Positions 15,477-24,588 of a stretch of DNA of 64,000 bases are shown here, one piece after another. The notes under the pieces were generated by a model. It did no database searches and was not told the DNA's origin. It saw only the letters and a program-made list of their open reading frames with translations. This DNA is from CAZABG01 sp964460985. Its GTDB lineage: Bacteria; Chlamydiota; Chlamydiia; Chlamydiales; Parachlamydiaceae. Each line of letters begins with the position of its first letter. Within the stretch, counting starts at the first letter, position 1. Where the stretch lies: positions 52,203 to 116,202 of the forward strand of contig CAYWQX010000002.1 in the NCBI GenBank assembly GCA_964460985.1. Direction: 5' to 3'. The translations under genes and the position numbers were made by a program.

Positions 15477-17548
15477 TCTATCTTATTCTGCTTCTATTTC
15501 CCCTTTTTGCAATAGCCGAGTCGGGGGTTGTTGTCGATTTAAGAGAGCCTACTTTCCAAGACGGAATTCTTCAAACCTCTGCAGGCGGTGTGGTCAATGG
15601 CCCCCGTTTTCGTTTGCAAGCGATGAATATCAAGTACACCAAAAAAGAGGGCTGCCATCAGATCGAAGCGGAAGACTCAGTAATGATTGAAGCGGGCGAC
15701 TATCTCTTTGTGGGGGATCGTCTCTTCTATGATTTTGAAGAGGAGACGGGCGTGATTTACAATGGAAGAACCGCACAGCTCCCCTGGTATATTGGCGGAG
15801 AAGAAATTGAGCTGACCCCGTCCGGCGACTATGTGATCCGGAACGCCTTCATTACAACATCCGACACTTTAAATCCTGATTGGCAAATCAATGCCAAAAC
15901 CGTCACTTTAAATCGCAACCATCAAGTCAAAGCGGAAGATTTACTTGGAAAAGTATTTCGCTTAAACTTGCTTTGGTTTCCTAGATTGAATGTCAATCTC
16001 CACTCTCTTACAGACCAACCTATTCGCTTTTCAGCTAAATGGGGCGGCAAGCAAGGGGGACGTCTTGGGGTGATTTATAACTTTCTGAACTGGGGGCGGT
16101 TCAAAGCTTTTTTAAGGCTCGACTATCGATTGAATAGAGGGCCTGGCGGCGGGATTGAAACCTTTTATCTCTCGGAAGACCATCGCGAATATTTAGAGAC
16201 TATAAACTACATTGCAAGAGATAACGCAATACCGGATCCGCACGAACACATCCGCTATCGCTTTCAAGGGGTTTATGCCAATCGCCTTTTTGATGATAGG
16301 GTGACTGTCGATGCCACATGGGATAAATTAAGCGATAAAGAGATGGCAACCGACTACAACGATCAGGGTCTTGAACTCGATGAGCCGGGAAGAACAGAGC
16401 TTTTAATACGCACACAAGAAGAAAATTGGATCACCGCCTTTAGAACGAAAGTTAAAGTAAACAACTTTCAAACGATCAAACAGGAACTGCCGACCCTTTT
16501 CATCACTCACAGGCCCACTGTGATTGGAAGAACGGGTGTAATCACCGAAAATTCCCTGGAAGCCTCCTACCTTGATTTCTCCTATGCCAACGACGTGTTA
16601 GCAACCGACTATAATTCTACAAGAGCCGATTTTGTTTCCCGTTTTTACCGACCCTTCCAGTTAGATCCTATAAAAGTGACACCTGCTGCCGGCTTTACCG
16701 GTATTGCCTATGGAAACTCCCCTTCTCGTAGCACTAAATTTCTTGCGATGGGGTACATGGGTGTCAATACCCAGGCGAGCTTTTATCGGAGAGGCTCCTG
16801 TTTTAAGCATGTGATTACCCCCTACTTTAACTGGGATAACTATACTTTCCCAAACGTCGATCCCGATAAACACTACATCTTCGATATCGATGATGGTCTT
16901 TATCGAATGGAGAGTTTTAAAGTGGGAACTAAAAACGATTTTATATGTAAAAATCAAGACACTCTTAAAAGACTCTTTGAAGTCGATGTGTATACTTTCT
17001 TATTTGTAAACAAAACCCCTCTTCCTAAGCTCTACACTGAATTTACCACCCGCTCATCGCCCAATTTAAAACACACCCTTCTTATAGCCTATGATTACCA
17101 GCAAAGAATGCTCGATCAATTTAACATCCGAAATGACTGGACGGTCAGCCGCGATATTGCACTCTCTTTAGAGTACCGTCATAGAAGCCCTTATGCCTAT
17201 CGAAAGTGCGTAAGAGATAACTATATGCTTGAGACCTATCGCTCAACCAGGGAGCTTGTCCATTCAAGCGTATCGGATAGACGAGATACCCTTCTATTTC
17301 ATGCTTTTTGGCGATTCCACCCTCTTTATGCCGTTGAATTCACCTCCAGAAGCGGTTGGAACCGAAAACACGAGCCTGACTATTCAGAGTATGAAATTGA
17401 TTTTTTAACCCAGCTTAAATCACACTGGCTCATTAAAATCTCGTATCAGCATAAGGAAGAAGATGACCGCCTAGCGATCTATTTTAACCTCCTTTCCTCT
17501 GAGCCAAGTGAATATAAAAATTGTTTAGATAGACCTATAGAGTTTTAA
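15473..17548 (+). CDS. LptD-like outer membrane LPS-assembly protein
   Basis: A 691-residue outer-membrane protein with a cleavable signal peptide (residues 1-16, ending AIAES). Residues about 20-190 show the LptA/LptD N-terminal beta-jellyroll pattern (IEAEDSVMIEAGDYLFVGDRLFYD, YVIRNAFITTSD), and the rest is rich in alternating aromatic strands of a beta-barrel (RLGVIYNFLNW, FRLDYRLN, ISYQHKEEDDR). It corresponds to the divergent chlamydial LptD. The cysteines used for the E. coli LptD disulfides are not recognisable. It is coupled to the HEAT gene and followed 12 bp later by ugd. Confidence 0.8.
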   Translation: MIYLILLLFPLFAIAESGVVVDLREPTFQDGILQTSAGGVVNGPRFRLQAMNIKYTKKEGCHQIEAEDSVMIEAGDYLFVGDRLFYDFEEETGVIYNGRTAQLPWYIGGEEIELTPSGDYVIRNAFITTSDTLNPDWQINAKTVTLNRNHQVKAEDLLGKVFRLNLLWFPRLNVNLHSLTDQPIRFSAKWGGKQGGRLGVIYNFLNWGRFKAFLRLDYRLNRGPGGGIETFYLSEDHREYLETINYIARDNAIPDPHEHIRYRFQGVYANRLFDDRVTVDATWDKLSDKEMATDYNDQGLELDEPGRTELLIRTQEENWITAFRTKVKVNNFQTIKQELPTLFITHRPTVIGRTGVITENSLEASYLDFSYANDVLATDYNSTRADFVSRFYRPFQLDPIKVTPAAGFTGIAYGNSPSRSTKFLAMGYMGVNTQASFYRRGSCFKHVITPYFNWDNYTFPNVDPDKHYIFDIDDGLYRMESFKVGTKNDFICKNQDTLKRLFEVDVYTFLFVNKTPLPKLYTEFTTRSSPNLKHTLLIAYDYQQRMLDQFNIRNDWTVSRDIALSLEYRHRSPYAYRKCVRDNYMLETYRSTRELVHSSVSDRRDTLLFHAFWRFHPLYAVEFTSRSGWNRKHEPDYSEYEIDFLTQLKSHWLIKISYQHKEEDDRLAIYFNLLSSEPSEYKNCLDRPIEF

Positions 17549-17560
17549 GGAGCCAAAAGC

Positions 17561-18916
17561 ATGCGTTTATTAGTCATCGGAACCGGTTATGTAGGACTTG
17601 TCGCCGGAACTTGCTTTGCCGAAATGGGTCATCACGTGACCTGCCTTGACATCAATCTCGATAAAATTAAAAAGTTGAACGACGGACTTATTCCGATTTA
17701 TGAACCGGGTCTAAATGAAATGATCCAAAGGAACCGTAAAGCGAAAAGAATCGAATTCACCTCCGACTACCCTCTCGCCGTTAAAGAGGCGGATGTGATC
17801 TTCATTGCGGTAGACACCCCTGTGGGTGAAAATGGCGAGGCGAATCTATCATTTGTGAAAAAAGTCGCCGAAACAATCGGCACCCTTATCGACGATTATA
17901 AAGTCATCGTCAACAAATCGACCGTGCCCGTGGGGACCCAGGAGCTTGTGAGAGGAATCATTCAAGATGGCATCGACAAACGGGAGATGGAAATTGATTT
18001 TGACGTTGTCTCGAATCCGGAATTCTTAAAAGAGGGCTCTGCCATCGATGATTTTATGAAACCGGACCGAGTCATTATCGGCTCTAATTCTGAAAAAGCG
18101 ACCCACATCATGAAAGAGATCTACTCGAGTTTCACCTTCAATCATGACCGGGTGATCACGATGGATCCTCAGTCTGCTGAAGTCACCAAATATGCTTCCA
18201 ATGCGATGCTTGCCTTAAGAGTCTCTTTTATGAACGAACTGTCGGGATTTTGCGAACTCACCGGAGCTTCCATCAATAAAGTCCGAAAAGGGATGGGGGC
18301 GGATAAAAGGATAGGGCCGAGCTTTTTATATGCCGGTCCCGGTTTCGGGGGCTCCTGTTTTCCAAAGGATGTTAAAGCCCTTCAAAAGCATGCGGAAAGT
18401 TTAGGATATACAACTCCCCTCCTCAAAGCGGTCGAAGAGATCAACGCTCGGCAAAAAAGAGTGCTCGGGCAAAAAGTCCAAGATTATTTTAAAGCCGATC
18501 TTAAAGGAAAAACTCTTGCGATATGGGGTCTTAGTTTTAAACCCGATACCGACGATATGAGAGAAGCTCCCAGCTTGACGCTGATCAACCAGCTAAAGGA
18601 AGCCGGCGTAAATATGCGTCTTTTTGATCCGGTGGCTCAAGAAAATGCAAGAAAAATTTTAGGCGAAAACTCCCTTTTCACCTGGTGCGAGGATGAATAT
18701 CAGGCAGCCGAGAAGGCCGATGGCATCGTTCTTGTCACCGAGTGGAAACAGTTTAGATTTCTTGATTTTGAAAAAGTTTTAAATGGGATGAAGGGAAGAG
18801 TCTTTTTCGACGGAAGAAACCAATATAACCCGGAAGAGATGGCTAAATTAGGTTTTGATTATTTCGGAATAGGCATTAAAGGGGCTTTTGCGCATGAGTA
18901 TAGCACAGCATCTTGA
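17561..18916 (+). CDS. ugd: UDP-glucose 6-dehydrogenase
   Basis: A 451-residue UDP-glucose/GDP-mannose dehydrogenase that oxidises UDP-glucose to UDP-glucuronate with NAD. The Rossmann signature GTGYVGLVAGTCFAE is at residues 7-21, the hinge KSTVPVGT near residue 126, and the active-site Cys266 in GFGGSCFPKD. The C-terminal domain has LSFKPDTDDMREAPS. AAGGAG lies 9 nt before the ATG. It is the first sugar-nucleotide gene in this run and overlaps the prenyl synthase gene by 23 bp. Together with the sugar transferase downstream it points to a surface glycan or glycolipid. Confidence 0.95.
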   Translation: MRLLVIGTGYVGLVAGTCFAEMGHHVTCLDINLDKIKKLNDGLIPIYEPGLNEMIQRNRKAKRIEFTSDYPLAVKEADVIFIAVDTPVGENGEANLSFVKKVAETIGTLIDDYKVIVNKSTVPVGTQELVRGIIQDGIDKREMEIDFDVVSNPEFLKEGSAIDDFMKPDRVIIGSNSEKATHIMKEIYSSFTFNHDRVITMDPQSAEVTKYASNAMLALRVSFMNELSGFCELTGASINKVRKGMGADKRIGPSFLYAGPGFGGSCFPKDVKALQKHAESLGYTTPLLKAVEEINARQKRVLGQKVQDYFKADLKGKTLAIWGLSFKPDTDDMREAPSLTLINQLKEAGVNMRLFDPVAQENARKILGENSLFTWCEDEYQAAEKADGIVLVTEWKQFRFLDFEKVLNGMKGRVFFDGRNQYNPEEMAKLGFDYFGIGIKGAFAHEYSTAS

Positions 18917-19742
18917 AAAAATTGAGAAAACCCTCGATTCATGGCTCGGAAACCTTCCGGTTGAAAAAGCCGCTCGCTACTCTGTGATGAGTGGAGGCAA
19001 AAGACTAAGGCCTCTTCTTACGCTCGCCACCGCAGAGGCACTAGGGGCCCCGATCGAACACGCCCTTTATCCAGCTTGCGCCCTTGAACTTGTGCACACC
19101 TATTCTATGATTCATGACGATCTTCCTGCCATGGATAATGATGACTTAAGACGTGGAAGACCTACTTTGCATAAAGTATATACTGAAGGAGAGGCGATCC
19201 TTACGGGCGACTATCTTTTGACGATCGCCTTCGAAAAATTAGCCAGCGCTCCCCATTTGAGCGCCGATGAAAGGCTAGAGCTTATTCGTCTTATCAGTCA
19301 AAAATCGGGGGCAGAAGGGATGATAACCGGCCAATGGATAGACCTTGCCTCCGAAAATCAAAAACTCTCTCTTGAAGAGACCGATAGCCTCCACCTTTTG
19401 AAAACAGGCGCTCTCATTGAAGCCTCTATTTTAGCCGGCGCGATTGTGGCGAAAGCATCTCCCGCCATCAAGGAGGCGCTCTCTCTTTTTGCCAAAAAAT
19501 TAGGCCTTGCCTTCCAGATCATCGATGATGTGCTGGATCACACGCATCCGGAAGAGAAGCACGGCGTTAAATCGGATATAGACAATCAAAAAAGTACCTA
19601 TGTGTCTCTCTTGGGCGTAAAAAAAGCTGAAGCTTCAGCGCAAGCGCTTTATCAAGAGGGAGTGAATATTCTTTCCAAGCACAAATTTGATTTTGAGTTA
19701 TTGAACAAACTTGCTACCATGATGGTTTTTAGATCGAAATAG
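18894..19742 (+). CDS. ispA: polyprenyl (farnesyl/geranylgeranyl) diphosphate synthase
   Basis: A 282-residue trans-prenyl synthase. Both aspartate motifs that bind Mg-diphosphate are present: DDLPAMDNDDLRRGRPT near residue 80 and DDVLDHT near residue 208, plus the GGKRLRP substrate-binding motif near residue 33. This length and motif set fit IspA-type short-chain synthases making C15 or C20 products from IPP and DMAPP, which this genome makes through Dxs. ATG 18894 is preferred over an in-frame TTG at 18888 because AGGGG precedes it. It overlaps ugd by 23 bp; three bases separate it from the sugar transferase. Confidence 0.88.
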   Translation: MSIAQHLEKIEKTLDSWLGNLPVEKAARYSVMSGGKRLRPLLTLATAEALGAPIEHALYPACALELVHTYSMIHDDLPAMDNDDLRRGRPTLHKVYTEGEAILTGDYLLTIAFEKLASAPHLSADERLELIRLISQKSGAEGMITGQWIDLASENQKLSLEETDSLHLLKTGALIEASILAGAIVAKASPAIKEALSLFAKKLGLAFQIIDDVLDHTHPEEKHGVKSDIDNQKSTYVSLLGVKKAEASAQALYQEGVNILSKHKFDFELLNKLATMMVFRSK

Positions 19743-19745
19743 GTT

Positions 19746-20408
19746 ATGGAACAATCTTTAATTGAAGCATTACCGGGCCTCAAATTTGAAGAGAGGCACC
19801 TCCCTGTCAAAAGAACATTCGATATCATTTTTAGTGTTTTAGTTCTTTTTTTTGCCTTCCCTCTCTTTATCTCGCTTGCCATTCTCGTCCGCTTGAGCTC
19901 CAAAGGGCCTGCGATCTACGCGCATGAGAGGGTGGGACGCGCTGGAAAACCCTTTAAATGCTTCAAATTCAGGTCGATGTATCCTGACGCCGATATGCGA
20001 CTTAAAGAACTCCTCGCTAAAGACCCTCTTTTAAAAGCCGAGTGGGATCAAAATCATAAACTGAAAAACGATCCACGCATCACGCCGATCGGTCGATTTA
20101 TTCGCAAAACGTCGCTCGATGAACTGCCTCAGTTTTTAAATGTTTTGAAAGGTGATTTAAGCGTGGTGGGACCTCGTCCTGTCGTTCAAGCTGAAGTGGT
20201 CAAACATTTAAAAGAAAAAGCCCCAAAAATTTTGTCTATCCGTCCAGGACTTACCGGGATCTGGCAAGTTTCAGGGAGAAGCAACACCTCCTACCATGAA
20301 AGAATCTTACTCGACGAGAAGTACGTGGATACCCACAATTTCTGGCTCGACTTAAAGCTGATCGCAAAAACTCTCCCGGCTATGTTGGCAAGCCGTGGCG
20401 CTTATTAG
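19746..20408 (+). CDS. undecaprenyl-phosphate sugar phosphotransferase (WcaJ/RfbP-like)
   Basis: A 220-residue bacterial sugar transferase that initiates polysaccharide or O-antigen synthesis by adding a sugar phosphate to undecaprenyl phosphate. One hydrophobic re-entrant helix spans about residues 20-45 after KRTFDI. The family motifs KCFKFRSM (about 74), the catalytic DE in RKTSLDELPQFLNVLKGDLSVVGPRP (about 120-144) and RPGLTGIWQVSGR (about 167) are intact. It is the minimal catalytic form, without the extra N-terminal membrane domain of WcaJ. Ugd upstream may supply its precursor. Confidence 0.9.
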   Translation: MEQSLIEALPGLKFEERHLPVKRTFDIIFSVLVLFFAFPLFISLAILVRLSSKGPAIYAHERVGRAGKPFKCFKFRSMYPDADMRLKELLAKDPLLKAEWDQNHKLKNDPRITPIGRFIRKTSLDELPQFLNVLKGDLSVVGPRPVVQAEVVKHLKEKAPKILSIRPGLTGIWQVSGRSNTSYHERILLDEKYVDTHNFWLDLKLIAKTLPAMLASRGAY

Positions 20409-20865
20409 CCTTCTCTTTATTTTTTGCGCCTTTTTGACCCTTCTCTTTCCAAAATTAAATTTTTTTATCCCTTTAATTGTCTTCTATTTTTACCGGCTAG
20501 ACCGCTACACGATTCTCTGGCTTGGCTTTTTTGCAGGCCTATTCTATGACCTCGTGGCCTTTGACGCCCCTTTCATCCATATCCTTTCCTACACTATTGC
20601 GATCTATATTCTTTATCCGCAAAAACAGAACTTTTTTATCGACTCGATCTCCACCTACCCCATCCTGACTTTTTTTCTCTCCTCGCTCCAAACCCTTCTA
20701 TTAGTGGCCTTTAACGGCTTCGAGATTCCTCTGACGCTTCCGTTTATCTGGAATGACCTCATCTTGTATCCATTAGGAGATAGCCTGATCGCTTTTTTCC
20801 TCTTCACCCTTCCTCAGATCGCATGGGGCCCTCCGGTTAAAACAGGAAAAGACTACTTTATATGA
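20395..20865 (+). CDS. MreD-like integral membrane protein
   Basis: A 156-residue polytopic protein with about five hydrophobic segments. The pattern PLIVFYFYRL..., then GFFAGLFYDL followed by a long helix, resembles the MreD family of cell-shape membrane proteins (GLLLGLLLDL block). The start is GTG, overlapping the sugar transferase by 14 bp, and its end overlaps rarA by ATGA. Similarity is pattern-level only, so 'MreD-like' is a best guess; a generic membrane protein is the alternative. Confidence 0.5.
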   Translation: MALISLLFIFCAFLTLLFPKLNFFIPLIVFYFYRLDRYTILWLGFFAGLFYDLVAFDAPFIHILSYTIAIYILYPQKQNFFIDSISTYPILTFFLSSLQTLLLVAFNGFEIPLTLPFIWNDLILYPLGDSLIAFFLFTLPQIAWGPPVKTGKDYFI

Positions 20866-22091
20866 ATCCCTTATCCAATGAACTTAGGCCTCAAAGTTTT
20901 GATGAAGTGTTTGGCCAAGAGCACCTGACCGGAGAAAAAGGCTTTTTAACGAAGGCGATAGCCCAAAAAAAACCTCTTTCGATCGTTCTCTGGGGGCCTC
21001 CCGGCTCGGGTAAAACGTCGATCGCAAGGCTTTATGCCAAAGCGTTCAATATGCCCTTTTATAGCCTTAGCGGAGCTGCCGATTCGATCTCTGACCTTAA
21101 AAAAATATTAAAGGAGCATGAATCGACTCCCCTCTTTAGCAGAAGCCTCATGCTCTTTGTGGATGAAATCCACCGCTTTAACAAAGCCCAGCAAGATGCC
21201 TTTTTACCCCTTGTGGAAAATGGAACCGTTGTCCTTGTAGGGGCAACCGCTGAAAATCCTTCGTTCTATTTAAATCCGGCTCTTCTCTCACGCCTTCGAG
21301 TGCTCTGTTTAAATCCTTTGAGCGAAGAAGCTTTAAAATCGCTCATCGAACGCTACGAAAAAATAAAAGGGTCTCTTGAACTTAAGGCCGAAGAGCTTCA
21401 GACTCTGATAGAAGAATCGCTGGGCGATGGAAGATACCTCTTCAACCTCATCGAAAATTTTCACCTCAACCGCGATCTAAAACATATCCAGAAGAGATCA
21501 GCCCTCTATGACAAGTCGGGCGATCAGCATTATAATTTAATATCCGCCCTTCATAAATCAATAAGAGGCTCCGATCCCGATAGCGCCCTCTATTGGTATT
21601 GCCGGATGCTGGAGGGAGGAGAAGATCCTCTCTTTTTGGCAAGGCGCTTGATTCGAATGGCCTCCGAAGATATCGGACTTAGCGATCCAAACGCCCTTCC
21701 TTTAGCCATTGCAGCTCGAGATGCATATGATCACATGGGATCGCCCGAAGGAGAGCTTGCCCTTGCCGAAGTCGTTATCTATTTAGCCCTTGCCCCCAAA
21801 AGCAATCGGACTTACACAGCCTATAATGAAGCTCGGGATCTCGCCAAAAGAACCACCCACCTCTCTCCTCCCAAAATTATACTCAATGCTCCTACCAAAC
21901 TGATGAAACAGGAAGGATACGGCAAAGAGTATAAATATGATCACGAGGAAGAGGATGCTTTCTCAGGGCAAAACTATTTCCCGGATGGATTAAAAAAAGA
22001 AACTTTCTACAACCCCGTTGAACGGGGTTTTGAAAGAGAGCTTAAAAAGAGAATAGAGTACTTTAACAAGCTGCGTGAAAAGAAAAAGTAA
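20862..22091 (+). CDS. rarA: replication-associated recombination ATPase RarA
   Basis: A 409-residue AAA+ ATPase of the RarA/MgsA/WRNIP1 family that acts at stalled replication forks. It begins with LRPQSFDEVFGQEHL, and has Walker A WGPPGSGKTS (about 45-54), Walker B LFVDEIHRFNKAQQD (about 100-114), the GATAENPSF sensor region and the family C-terminal LYWYCRMLEGGEDPLFLARRLIRMASEDIGLSDP block. Length is standard. It ends the operon-like run beginning upstream of maf and converges on a minus-strand gene. Confidence 0.95.
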   Translation: MNPLSNELRPQSFDEVFGQEHLTGEKGFLTKAIAQKKPLSIVLWGPPGSGKTSIARLYAKAFNMPFYSLSGAADSISDLKKILKEHESTPLFSRSLMLFVDEIHRFNKAQQDAFLPLVENGTVVLVGATAENPSFYLNPALLSRLRVLCLNPLSEEALKSLIERYEKIKGSLELKAEELQTLIEESLGDGRYLFNLIENFHLNRDLKHIQKRSALYDKSGDQHYNLISALHKSIRGSDPDSALYWYCRMLEGGEDPLFLARRLIRMASEDIGLSDPNALPLAIAARDAYDHMGSPEGELALAEVVIYLALAPKSNRTYTAYNEARDLAKRTTHLSPPKIILNAPTKLMKQEGYGKEYKYDHEEEDAFSGQNYFPDGLKKETFYNPVERGFERELKKRIEYFNKLREKKK

Positions 22092-22105
22092 GCGATCCGT
22101 TAATT

Positions 22106-22144
22106 GATCTCCACACATCAAATAATGAAAAATGTGTGAAGATC
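22106..22144. terminator. inverted repeat after rarA
   Basis: GATCTCCACACAT (22106-22118) pairs with ATGTGTGAAGATC (22132-22144) with one mismatch and a 13-nt loop, between two convergent genes. No long T tract follows on either strand, so termination is inferred from position. Confidence 0.4.
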
Positions 22145-22163
22145 TTAACACTCAAAAAATCAG

Positions 22164-22526
22164 TTAAATTTTCTGGGATTCTAATTTAGCTTTACTTACA
22201 CCCAAGACCGTTTCAACAACTGCGGATATTAAAAAGAGAGGAGTAAAAGCTATCGAAACAATGCTTCCTAAAGCCATATTTACAGACGTCATATGTAAGT
22301 ATGCATTAATGGGGCTGGGTGAAGCTTTTGCAATTTTATAGACTTCATACGTCGTTCGGAAGGGTTGTGCCAATTTAAGGCCCATTAAAATCCCGAAGTA
22401 AGATAGCACTGTTTTGGCGGTCCTTTCTCTTACAAGGTCTTTGTAATAATTCTTTTCAATCTCTTGCGACCAAGAATAGCTTTTTTCTATGGAGCGCTCC
22501 AGTGTTTTTACAAATTGATCAATCAT
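22164..22526 (-). CDS. small hypothetical membrane protein
   Basis: A 120-residue protein of unknown function. Residues 1-35 are charged and helical (FVKTLERSIEKSYSWSQEIEKNYYKDL); two hydrophobic segments follow at about 40-57 and 85-110. The sequence ends in Lys/Glu. No motif is recognised. Two close hydrophobic stretches on a short protein are compatible with, but do not prove, an inclusion-membrane (Inc-like) topology. It is monocistronic, with an AT-rich upstream region (22527-22608). Confidence 0.55.
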   Translation of the reverse strand: MIDQFVKTLERSIEKSYSWSQEIEKNYYKDLVRERTAKTVLSYFGILMGLKLAQPFRTTYEVYKIAKASPSPINAYLHMTSVNMALGSIVSIAFTPLFLISAVVETVLGVSKAKLESQKI

Positions 22527-22608
22527 TGTAAAATTCCTTTTTAATAAAATTATAAGACAGAAATATTAAGATTATATAAAATATAAGATTAATTTTGAAT
22601 AATTAACA

Positions 22609-22655
22609 GACAAAATAAAAAAGCCCCGGAAAGACGAATTGCCTTTCAGGGGCTT
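22609..22655 (-). terminator. intrinsic terminator of the 22678-23178 gene
   Basis: On the minus strand AAGCCCC...GGGGCTT arms (22649-22655 with 22621-22627), extended by a CTTT/AAAG pairing inside, are followed by TTTTATTTTG (22620 down to 22611). This is a clear Rho-independent terminator 23 bp after the stop codon. Confidence 0.85.
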
Positions 22656-22677
22656 AAAAATGGATAAGACTAAACTT

Positions 22678-23178
22678 TTATTGCGGTTGAGGCTGGGGGA
22701 TTGGCTGCGTGATATTGGAGGCTCTTTGTCTCTCAACGCACTGGGTAAAACGGGCGGTTTTTTGCTTGTTCACATCGGTGAGCATCTGTTGAATTTGAGC
22801 CTCGTCGGTCACACCGTGTTGTTTAAGAACGCCTGAGAAGATCTCAAAAAGGGTGTCGCGGAAAATTTTCACCGCCTGAAGTCTTTGGGAGGGATCTTTG
22901 AGAGGATTGGGGTCTACTTTAGAGGCTTTTTCTTCGACGATTCCGATCACATCTTTATCTTTTGCATTGAGTTCTTGAACAATGCTAGCCCACTCGCCTT
23001 CGGGAACATTGAATTTCTTGAGAGTCTCTTTCACAAACTGTTCGGGGAAGTAAGCCATGATAAGCTCGCGGGAACACTCGTCAATACCTTGTGAAGCGTC
23101 TTTTTCGAGGGCGTGAAATGAGGTGCTTACAAAAGTTGTTCCGATGAGACACGTTGCAATAATTAAGCTATTTCTCAC
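22678..23178 (-). CDS. secreted hypothetical protein, paralogue A
   Basis: A 166-residue exported protein: signal peptide residues 1-23 (RNSLIIATCLIGTTFVSTSFHA), then a helical domain and a Pro/Gln tail. The start is GTG, 5 nt after a strong GGAGG. The mature region aligns by eye to the protein at 24560-24982: both share a Cys near the mature N terminus, a short block with PNP (KVDPNPLKDP versus RMSPNPFDP), an equally spaced helix and a closing R-x-x-Q-C. I know no named family. The two genes flank an exported GH3 enzyme, so a shared periplasmic role is plausible. Confidence 0.7.
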   Translation of the reverse strand: MRNSLIIATCLIGTTFVSTSFHALEKDASQGIDECSRELIMAYFPEQFVKETLKKFNVPEGEWASIVQELNAKDKDVIGIVEEKASKVDPNPLKDPSQRLQAVKIFRDTLFEIFSGVLKQHGVTDEAQIQQMLTDVNKQKTARFTQCVERQRASNITQPIPQPQPQ

Positions 23179-23250
23179 GATTCCTCCATAAAAATAGACT
23201 TTTCTTGTACGATAGACAATTCAAATTTAATTTTCTAGGGGACTTGAAAA

Positions 23251-24588
23251 ATGGCCCACTGCTCGAAACTCCTTCTTTTAGTTTTGTTTTGTTTAAATCC
23301 CTTACTATCTGAACTAACTCTGGAAGAAAAAGTGGGTCAATTATTTATGATCGGCCTTTTTTTAGATCAACCAAAAGAAGAGATTGCACCCTATATTTGC
23401 GACTTTCATGTAGGCCACGTCTTAATCCAAGGTAAATACTGGGAACCGGAGCAGGAAAAGGCGGCCATCACTTACATTCAATCACTTAGCAAAACACCCT
23501 TAACGATTGCCCAAGATTTAGAGTGGGGGTTAAGCCAGAGGCTAAAAAATGTGGTCGTATTTCCGAGAAATATGACCCTCGGAGCTCTTTCATCGGACGA
23601 TTTAATCTATGAAATGGGTAAGGAGGTCGCCCGTGAGTGTGTATCCCTAGGGGTTAACTTCAATCTTTCTCCCGTAGCCGATGTCAATATCAATCCCCTG
23701 AATCCGGTCATTCATCTGCGATCGTTTGGTGATAATCCTCACACGGTTGCCAAAAAATGCGTCCAGATGATGAAAGGTCTAAAGGCAGGGGGTCTAAAAA
23801 CATGCGCGAAGCATTTTCCGGGTCATGGAAATACGGCTCAAGACTCCCACCTCACGCTTCCAAGAGCAGACAAACCTCTAGAAGAGCTTCAGAAATGCGA
23901 ACTTATTCCTTTTTATGCCTTAGATGAGGCAGGTGTAGATGCGATCATGACCTCCCACATCCTCAATCGAGAACTGGATCCAGACCATCCGGCTACCCTT
24001 TCAAAAAATACTCTTCAACTTATTCCTGACAATGTTCTCATCCTGAGCGACGATTTATTGATGAAAGCAATCCAGGGTGATTATGCGGAAATTGCTCTCA
24101 AGGCCTACAAAGCTCAAGTTGATATTATGCTGTTTACCGACCATCAGCCTCATTCTCGAGAAGCTTTTAAAAGAGCTTATACCGCGCTTCTAGAAGGATT
24201 TAAAAAAGGGGAGCTTGACTTAGCCGCGCTCGACAAAAAAGTCGATAAAATACTCGCTTTTAAAAAAAATCTTGGCTCAGCGACCGACCAGTCCGTCACA
24301 GACGCTCAGGCGTTTGAACTCAAAGATAAACTATTTATGGAAGCTGTGACTAGGTTTAATGATTATCCTTTAAGCGAACCTATTCAAATTGTGAGATCTC
24401 CAAAGGAGGCCATCTGGGGTAACACGCTGATCTATTCTGGCTCGCCCTATGATATCCCCAAACTTCCCCAGGATAGAGCTATTATCCTCGTATACGAAGA
24501 AGAGGGAATCCCTTATGGGCTAAAAGCAATTGAGACAAATCGTTTTCCAGGGAAGCTGCCTATTTCGGCTTTCCAAAGCACTGATTAA
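23251..24588 (+). CDS. nagZ: exported glycoside hydrolase family 3 (NagZ-like beta-N-acetylhexosaminidase)
   Basis: A 445-residue GH3 enzyme that should cleave beta-N-acetylglucosamine from peptidoglycan fragments. The NagZ loop KHFPGHGNTAQDSH is at residues 187-200, containing the catalytic Asp-His dyad (D198, H200), and the nucleophile is Asp267 in ILSDDLLM. A cleavable signal peptide (residues 1-20, LLLLVLFCLNPLLS) suggests a periplasmic enzyme, unlike cytoplasmic E. coli NagZ. The ATG follows GGGGA. It is divergent from paralogue A and overlaps paralogue B by 29 bp at its 3' end. Confidence 0.87.
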   Translation: MAHCSKLLLLVLFCLNPLLSELTLEEKVGQLFMIGLFLDQPKEEIAPYICDFHVGHVLIQGKYWEPEQEKAAITYIQSLSKTPLTIAQDLEWGLSQRLKNVVVFPRNMTLGALSSDDLIYEMGKEVARECVSLGVNFNLSPVADVNINPLNPVIHLRSFGDNPHTVAKKCVQMMKGLKAGGLKTCAKHFPGHGNTAQDSHLTLPRADKPLEELQKCELIPFYALDEAGVDAIMTSHILNRELDPDHPATLSKNTLQLIPDNVLILSDDLLMKAIQGDYAEIALKAYKAQVDIMLFTDHQPHSREAFKRAYTALLEGFKKGELDLAALDKKVDKILAFKKNLGSATDQSVTDAQAFELKDKLFMEAVTRFNDYPLSEPIQIVRSPKEAIWGNTLIYSGSPYDIPKLPQDRAIILVYEEEGIPYGLKAIETNRFPGKLPISAFQSTD

